DNA of 37,928 bases from Candidatus Heimdallarchaeota archaeon LC_2 (lineage in GTDB: Archaea; Asgardarchaeota; Heimdallarchaeia; Heimdallarchaeales; Kariarchaeaceae): positions 1 to 37,928 of the forward strand of contig MDVR01000057.1 of NCBI GenBank assembly GCA_001940725.1, written 5' to 3'. Of the stretch, positions 33,391 to 37,928 are shown piece by piece; within the stretch, counting starts at the first letter, position 1, and every line of letters starts with the position of its first letter. Below the pieces are notes generated by a model, which was not told the origin of the DNA, did not search any database, and saw only the letters and a program-made list of their open reading frames with translations. The position numbers and the translations under genes were made by a program.

Positions 33391-34836
33391 TCATATCCAA
33401 ACATCATCAAGTGTGACTTCATTAATTACTGCTTTAATCCATGGATTAACAATTTCTATTAAGTTTTGAATTAGCTCATACTGACTATTATCTTTAATAC
33501 TCCCTTTCATATCTTGTAATAATGAAAGTAATTCACTTTTTGGATTGAATGCATAAGATGTACCCGTCATCGCAAAGCTTACAATTATGTAAAGTTGATT
33601 TTTAATTATTTCACTGGCTTGGGCTCTAGGTAAATTTTTAGAGCTCTTGAATAGTTCTTTTAGGAATTTATTACTTTTAATTTTTTGCCCATCAAATTTT
33701 TTGCTATCGGTGTCAATACATATCATTCCCTCTGGAACTTTACCTGCATCCTTTAATTCTTTAAGTTTGGTATGGGAAAGTCCGGTTAAACCATTACCGA
33801 TTTCGTCTCCCCCTGTCAACCAACGAATATGAGGTACTACAATATGCTCCCCAAAATGGTGTAAACCCATTATTACCTCATCAACGATTTCTTCATCCCC
33901 TACAACTAATACACTATTGCCTACAACTACTTGTGGTAATATTTTATCAACATCTTTAACATAGTCTTCTAGGAAATTTAATTTTTTAGCTTCTAAAGAA
34001 GCAAGTTTTTCGTCATACTCTGCATCGTGATCCCTAATCTGAGAAAGTTGTTTCATTAATTTAACTAAATCAGGGTTTTTTGTATTATCATGATATTGAT
34101 CTGTTTCTAATTGCATCATGTGAGTCAATCTAAATAATTTAGAAGCTTTCTCTGAAGGTACAATAATTAATCCCAAATCGGAGTTTGTTTCTCCTTTAAA
34201 ATGGACAAGGAAAATCGCTTTTCTTATAGTTGGGACCATTAAAAAACCAGCACAGTGATCCTCTTTCACCGGACCGTCAATACTATGAAAATTTATCATA
34301 TTAATCACTTTTTTAATCAAGTCAGAATTATCAGGACCCTCAATCAAGTTGTACTCTAAGGATTGATGATTGAATTTTATAACTATTCTCTCTTCTCCAA
34401 TAAGTGGGCGTTGATAGCCCAATCCAGTTATTGTTTCTTCCAACCAATCAGAACGGTAAATTTGGTTAAGTATTTGTTCAGCTTCAGAAACACCAAGACC
34501 ATCTGAATTCAATCCTATAAAATACAATTCTGTCCTTACTCTGAATTCTTCAATTAATCTGGTTAAATTTTCTTTACTAACAGTTGAAGACACTTCCGCG
34601 ACAATGGTGAAATCATTAATTGGAATAAAAATGATTGATCGATCCGCATAAGAAAGTGCTTCTATCTCTTTGTTATGAACTTCCTTGGAAAATGACATTA
34701 TTGCACTCATTATTCCTCCAGATAGCTGAGATCTTGTTTGATCTGTTGGTTCAGGAAGTTCAGCTAACATCAAACCACCTAAAGCAACGAGTTGCAACTT
34801 TAGTATCAGATTGGAGATGATAGAATCCTTATGCAT
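33391..34836 (-). CDS. Protein with N-terminal longin/Roadblock-like sensor module, unknown C-terminal part
   Basis: The 481-residue soluble product starts with a module (about 10-100) that resembles those of the protein at 6563-8455: LQLVALGGLMLAEL, then LSGGIMSAIMSFSKEV and strand FTIVAEV. A middle region (about 150-250) with repeated beta strands (VIKFNHQSLEYNLIEG, FLMVPTIRKAIFLVHF) may hold a second such fold. Residues about 270-310 form a charged helix, and the rest (from about 313) has VVVGNSVLVVGDEEIVDEVI and no recognised domain. The likely role is as a signalling or scaffold protein, which is inference. A TAAAATAAGG run about 13-20 bases upstream may be its TATA box. Confidence 0.6.
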   Translation of the reverse strand: MHKDSIISNLILKLQLVALGGLMLAELPEPTDQTRSQLSGGIMSAIMSFSKEVHNKEIEALSYADRSIIFIPINDFTIVAEVSSTVSKENLTRLIEEFRVRTELYFIGLNSDGLGVSEAEQILNQIYRSDWLEETITGLGYQRPLIGEERIVIKFNHQSLEYNLIEGPDNSDLIKKVINMINFHSIDGPVKEDHCAGFLMVPTIRKAIFLVHFKGETNSDLGLIIVPSEKASKLFRLTHMMQLETDQYHDNTKNPDLVKLMKQLSQIRDHDAEYDEKLASLEAKKLNFLEDYVKDVDKILPQVVVGNSVLVVGDEEIVDEVIMGLHHFGEHIVVPHIRWLTGGDEIGNGLTGLSHTKLKELKDAGKVPEGMICIDTDSKKFDGQKIKSNKFLKELFKSSKNLPRAQASEIIKNQLYIIVSFAMTGTSYAFNPKSELLSLLQDMKGSIKDNSQYELIQNLIEIVNPWIKAVINEVTLDDVWI

Positions 34837-34965
34837 TGTACTTTTAATCCTTATTTTAGGTCTATTTCACCCTTTTTGTCAAGGCGCATCACATCAGACA
34901 TTTAACTAGTTTTTTTATAAGTAATTTATTAAACTAGTTTTCGAGACTTCTTATTGCTTTATTTG

Positions 34966-35304
34966 TTATAATTCAGTCATAACACTTTTTCCTTTTCCGG
35001 TTTGGGACTTCCATTCCCATTCCTCCACAATTTGTAATTTACTTTCTTCAATTTGTTGAATAGTCGAATTTCCCTCTCCAGAATTAATTTCATTATTCAA
35101 GTTTATTTGAATATAATTGTGCTTGAGCTTATTCCCAGTTATTATACCAATTAATCGGCCAAGTTTAACTTTTCCACCTGAATATTCTCCCCAAATCACA
35201 TCATTTTCTTGATGGAAATGAAAAATCGTCTTTTCATTGACCTCAGTATCTGGACCTTCAATATGGGTAATCCTAAATTTTTTGCCATTGAAATTATATT
35301 CCAC
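34966..35304 (-). CDS. Lipocalin-like conserved small protein (often mislabelled N-acetylglutamate synthase)
   Basis: The 112-residue product matches a family of small beta-barrel proteins with the words FNGKKFRI, TIFHFHQENDVIWGEYSGG (25-43), KLGRLIGIITG and a C-terminal LQIVEEWEWKSQTGKGKSV. Many database entries call this family N-acetylglutamate synthase, but it has none of the GNAT features of that enzyme, so I do not adopt the name. A role in binding a small hydrophobic ligand is possible from the fold class but not shown. It lies just 4 bases after the peptidase gene stop, in the same direction, so the two are likely co-transcribed. Confidence 0.7.
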   Translation of the reverse strand: MEYNFNGKKFRITHIEGPDTEVNEKTIFHFHQENDVIWGEYSGGKVKLGRLIGIITGNKLKHNYIQINLNNEINSGEGNSTIQQIEESKLQIVEEWEWKSQTGKGKSVMTEL

Positions 35305-35308
35305 ATTA

Positions 35309-36529
35309 TTAGGTTAAATCAAGACAAATAAATTCCTCTTGTCTTGGAATGATAAATTCACAACCTTCATCCGTAATTCGTATCATTTCTTCCAAAGACA
35401 CCGAACCATGATTTTTGGTTACTACATGTAACTCAAGGGTAAACACATTATTTTTCTCAATTATTCCATTAGGGAGATTTCCATATCTTTCCCATAGAGG
35501 TGCAAGGATTGTACCACCATCGTGGGCCTTCGTGCCTACTTGATGACCGAGACCATGCATGAATTCAGAATATCCCCTTTCCACTACATGTTTCCGTGCA
35601 ATATTATCAATATCAACTCCTTTAAATCCAGATTTTATCACTGCAGCAGCCTTAGTTATCGCCCCATGAACTGTTTCAAATGCATGCAGCAATTCATCTG
35701 GTATCTCTTCTTTTTTACCGAAAAACCACATTCTTTGAATATCTGAGCAATATCCATGTAATTGAACTCCAAAATCATTATGTAAAGTCCCTCCTTTTAT
35801 AATTTTTAATTCTGTTGGACCTACATGACCGAACTTTTTCTCTGGTCCAGCATCAGTTGCGGGACAACCGCTCCTTTCCCATGATTCAATTACTCCAAGA
35901 GAATCCATTTCTGCATGAAACATATTTTGGATCTCGATCTCAGTCATTCCGAGCTTAAACTTTTTAGCCATTTTGACATTAATTTCTTCAGTCATTATTG
36001 TCGTATTTTTAATTAATTCCAGCTCAGTTCTAGTTTTTCTGCTTCTCAATTTTTGAATGATTGGAGCTGCCTCAGTAAATTTATCAGTCATATCTGGTAG
36101 GAATGATGATATTTTCAAGAACATACCGTGTGTCAATCCATCACTCATAACATCATCTTCTGAATAATTAAGAGCAATTTTAGTTGGATTCAATTTAGAC
36201 ATTGTTTCGAGGAGTTTACCTGATATCCCTTCATCATACGAAATTACTTGATCCCATATGCCTTTTTCTTTTTCTGCGTTAGCATCAAAATTCCCAATTA
36301 TTGCAATTTTGGTTAATTGATCGTTATCAAGTTTGAAAATGAAGGCTGAATCCCATACCACATGACCACCAATTACCAAATTTTGAACTGGATCTGGGGC
36401 AGATTCGGTTTCTCTCAAAAATACCAACCAACAATCAATATCAACTTCTTTCATTAACTGTGGTAACATATCATGTTTTTCCTTAATAATTTCTAATAAT
36501 ATATCGTGAGGGGTATTAGATCTATTCAC
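35309..36529 (-). CDS. M24 family metallopeptidase (Xaa-Pro dipeptidase/aminopeptidase-like)
   Basis: A cytoplasmic metal-dependent enzyme that removes N-terminal residues, typically before Pro. The 406-residue product has an N-terminal creatinase-like domain (about 10-150) and a C-terminal pita-bread domain with all five metal ligands visible: HNDFG (D252), CSDIQRMWF (D263), HGLGHQVG (H329), TLELHV (E366) and SLEEM (E380). Length and domain order fit the prolidase-like class of M24. The GTG start at 36529 is preceded by a TATA-like run TAAATAAAATTC about 28-38 bases upstream. Exact substrate preference cannot be read from sequence. Confidence 0.88.
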   Translation of the reverse strand: MNRSNTPHDILLEIIKEKHDMLPQLMKEVDIDCWLVFLRETESAPDPVQNLVIGGHVVWDSAFIFKLDNDQLTKIAIIGNFDANAEKEKGIWDQVISYDEGISGKLLETMSKLNPTKIALNYSEDDVMSDGLTHGMFLKISSFLPDMTDKFTEAAPIIQKLRSRKTRTELELIKNTTIMTEEINVKMAKKFKLGMTEIEIQNMFHAEMDSLGVIESWERSGCPATDAGPEKKFGHVGPTELKIIKGGTLHNDFGVQLHGYCSDIQRMWFFGKKEEIPDELLHAFETVHGAITKAAAVIKSGFKGVDIDNIARKHVVERGYSEFMHGLGHQVGTKAHDGGTILAPLWERYGNLPNGIIEKNNVFTLELHVVTKNHGSVSLEEMIRITDEGCEFIIPRQEEFICLDLT

Positions 36530-36610
36530 ATATTATTCACAATCTAGCTGTTTATGAATTTTATTTATTAAGCGTAGATGCTCAAATAAGAATGAATTGT
36601 CAAGAGATAA

Positions 36611-36620
36611 AATTTAATTA
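36611..36620 (+). promoter_or_regulatory. TATA-like element for the ABM-domain gene
   Basis: AATTTAATTA ends 22 bases before ATG 36643, with no ribosome binding site between; leaderless transcription is likely. Confidence 0.45.
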
Positions 36621-36642
36621 ATCATCAATAATAGCGACCTTA

Positions 36643-36936
36643 ATGATAACATTAATTGGATCCGTTGTAGTAAAAGATGGGATGATGGAGGAAGCTCTAA
36701 CTGTTGTGAAAGAATTAGTTCAGGAAGTAAGAAAATCAGAATCAGGAACCATAAAATATACTGCCTATACTAGCGATAAAGAAGGTAATGAAAACAAAAT
36801 CTTCTGGTACGAAACTTATGATGATGAAGAGGCATTGAAATTACATAGATCAAATCTAGCAGCATATGGAGAAAGATTTGGACGAATATTTGATATGTCG
36901 AAAAATACTATTACCATCTGTGATCCCATAATCTAG
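36643..36936 (+). CDS. Antibiotic-biosynthesis-monooxygenase (ABM) domain protein
   Basis: The 97-residue product is a single ABM-type ferredoxin-like fold: strand ITLIGSVVVKDGMMEEALTV with the following helix, SESGTIKYTAYTSDKEG, and the FWYETYDDEEALKLH word (about 53-67) that packs against the helix. Such proteins work as dimers; some oxidise quinols or degrade heme, many have no known function. No cofactor residues can be assigned. A link with the quinone genes elsewhere in the window is possible but not supported by position. It is convergent with the GNAT gene (20 bases between stops). Confidence 0.82.
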   Translation: MITLIGSVVVKDGMMEEALTVVKELVQEVRKSESGTIKYTAYTSDKEGNENKIFWYETYDDEEALKLHRSNLAAYGERFGRIFDMSKNTITICDPII

Positions 36937-36956
36937 TTATATTAAATACAAACAAA

Positions 36957-37805
36957 TTATCGGTTTCTAGGCTTTCTCGGTAATATACGTATAAATTTTG
37001 GTACTTTAAATTGTTCAGTAAATCCAAGTGCAAAGTAGCGTCTTAATTCACCAACTGAAGAAAATACACCGCCAATTTTGTATCCCATTTTCAGACTATC
37101 TTTCATCAATTTAGAGACAGTTCCATCATTTACACCATATGGATTTCTGGCTAACTTTGCTGTTAGGGCTTCCTCATAGATTACTGCGATACCTCCAGCT
37201 AATATTAGAGTTGCCGCAGATTTTGCTTCCCCATTTAACCATCCAATATATTTTCTCCAATAAGTTGGTTTATTCTTAAAATCAATACTTTCAAACTTCT
37301 TAAGATATTCTTTATAACTATCTCCACGATAATTAAATTTGAGTTTTACAAGATCAACGTATTTTTCAAAACGTTCCTGACTGTTGACTTCTTCAACATA
37401 AAGACTATTTGGGAAACTGATTTCTTTTTTCATCTTTTCAATTTCCATTGCTAAAGCATTATCATCTCCGATATATCTGAAACCATGACTTTTCAATTTA
37501 GGAATATATTCGTTTTTATCTAATTCAGAATCTAGCCAAATTTGGTATGGTAACGTATTCTCTAAATAATATGGATCAAAAGAAGATATTATTTTTTCAT
37601 AATTACTATCTTCTCTCAAAAAAATACCATTGAATATTGGGAGGTTTAAACCAACTGAAATTAGACTTGAGGTATCTTCCGCCTTAATTTTGATCTTGTT
37701 TTCTTCATGTTCAGGTGCTGCAAGATGTTTAAAGTAAGCAATAAAATTTTGAGCGAATGCCTCACTCAAGACAACTGAACTCAATGAAGAAAGTTTTCCA
37801 CTCAT
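36957..37805 (-). CDS. Two-part GNAT-like acetyltransferase
   Basis: The 282-residue product has two GNAT-like halves. The N-terminal half (about 45-125) has LPIFNGIFL and LPYQIWLDSELDKNEYIPKL followed by the strand DDNALAMEIEKM, a layout I know from double-GNAT proteins. The C-terminal half (about 133-280) has EEVNSQERFEKYVDLVK, YIGWLNGEAKSAATLILAGG and IYEEALTAK with NPYGVNDGTVSKLMKDSL (acetyl-CoA loop position, where the usual R/Q-x-x-G-x-G is changed to NPYGVNDG). The last strand is FSSVGELRRYFALGF. The acceptor is unknown. ATG at 37805. The partial nucleotidyltransferase gene upstream ends 27 bases before it, so they may be one transcript. Confidence 0.75.
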   Translation of the reverse strand: MSGKLSSLSSVVLSEAFAQNFIAYFKHLAAPEHEENKIKIKAEDTSSLISVGLNLPIFNGIFLREDSNYEKIISSFDPYYLENTLPYQIWLDSELDKNEYIPKLKSHGFRYIGDDNALAMEIEKMKKEISFPNSLYVEEVNSQERFEKYVDLVKLKFNYRGDSYKEYLKKFESIDFKNKPTYWRKYIGWLNGEAKSAATLILAGGIAVIYEEALTAKLARNPYGVNDGTVSKLMKDSLKMGYKIGGVFSSVGELRRYFALGFTEQFKVPKFIRILPRKPRNR

Positions 37806-37832
37806 ATTCTGAATTTAAGAGATGTAGTATAA

Positions 37833-37928
37833 TTATTTTAGTTTGCGAAACTCTTCTCTTGCAAGATCTAGTTGCGCTGGTTTATCAATATCCATAGCAA
37901 GCTCTGCATGTTGGACTTCAATGAATTT
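37833..37928 (-). CDS. Nucleotidyltransferase, C-terminal end only, possibly CofC
   Basis: The visible 31 codons end in AELAMDIDKPAQLDLAREEF. The DIDxPxxLxxA pattern is typical of the C-terminus of nucleotidyltransferases such as 2-phospholactate guanylyltransferase (CofC, coenzyme F420 pathway) or MobA-like enzymes. The start lies beyond the right edge. Identification to the superfamily is fair, to CofC only a guess. Confidence 0.5.
   Translation of the reverse strand, partial: KFIEVQHAELAMDIDKPAQLDLAREEFRKLK

Noticed and set aside
34966..35304. N-acetylglutamate synthase as the name for the small barrel protein.
   Set aside because: The protein lacks any GNAT or amino-acid-kinase feature; the database name appears to be a propagated error.

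Overview
The window is AT-rich, gene-dense archaeal DNA. Genes that begin a transcription unit mostly have a TATA-like element about 20-30 bases upstream and no Shine-Dalgarno (SD) sequence, which suggests leaderless transcripts; genes inside operons often do have one. GTG and TTG starts are common. A four-gene pyruvate:ferredoxin oxidoreductase, Roadblock-like and longin-like sensor proteins, HEAT-repeat proteins and menaquinone genes together fit an Asgard archaeon, perhaps of the Heimdallarchaeia type. That placement is inference from gene content; there is no rRNA or other marker gene here. I saw no tRNA, rRNA or CRISPR array.

Left part (1-6.4 kb): the 5' end of an unidentified gene at the edge, a diverged repeat that recurs at 16.0-16.3 kb, an exported membrane-anchored protein, a DUF3467 protein, arginase, and a penicillin-acylase-family protein whose nucleophile position looks changed, followed by a small membrane protein with a zinc ribbon. 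Signalling block (6.5-12.5 kb): a duplicated receiver plus sensor protein, a 1.1k-residue membrane protein with HEAT repeats, and a divergent Roadblock-like protein. Quinone block (12.5-15.9 kb): menE, menA and menB, all on the minus strand, with menB and menA abutting. 

Middle (16-23 kb): the second repeat copy, a squalene-cyclase-like protein, an exported protein in a pair with a second HEAT protein, a PRC-PRC-GNAT fusion, a broken HAD hydrolase gene, a DUF2203 protein and a GNAT protein. Transport and energy block (23-32 kb): a complete BMP-type nucleoside ABC transporter (ATPase, two permeases and a separately promoted binding protein), a seemingly perfect 220-bp duplication of the ATPase 5' end, a GNAT protein, and the porC-porD-porA-porB operon. 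Right part (32-37.9 kb): a seven-helix membrane protein, another protein with the longin-like sensor module, a lipocalin-like protein, an M24 peptidase, an ABM-domain protein, a two-part GNAT protein and the 3' end of a nucleotidyltransferase gene, possibly cofC.

As a whole the region suggests a heterotroph that takes up nucleosides, breaks down arginine and perhaps acylated amides, oxidises pyruvate with ferredoxin, and makes menaquinone for a membrane electron-transfer chain. The most unusual content is the recurring sensor module (three clear copies in two genes), the decayed genes and repeats, and the altered acylase.
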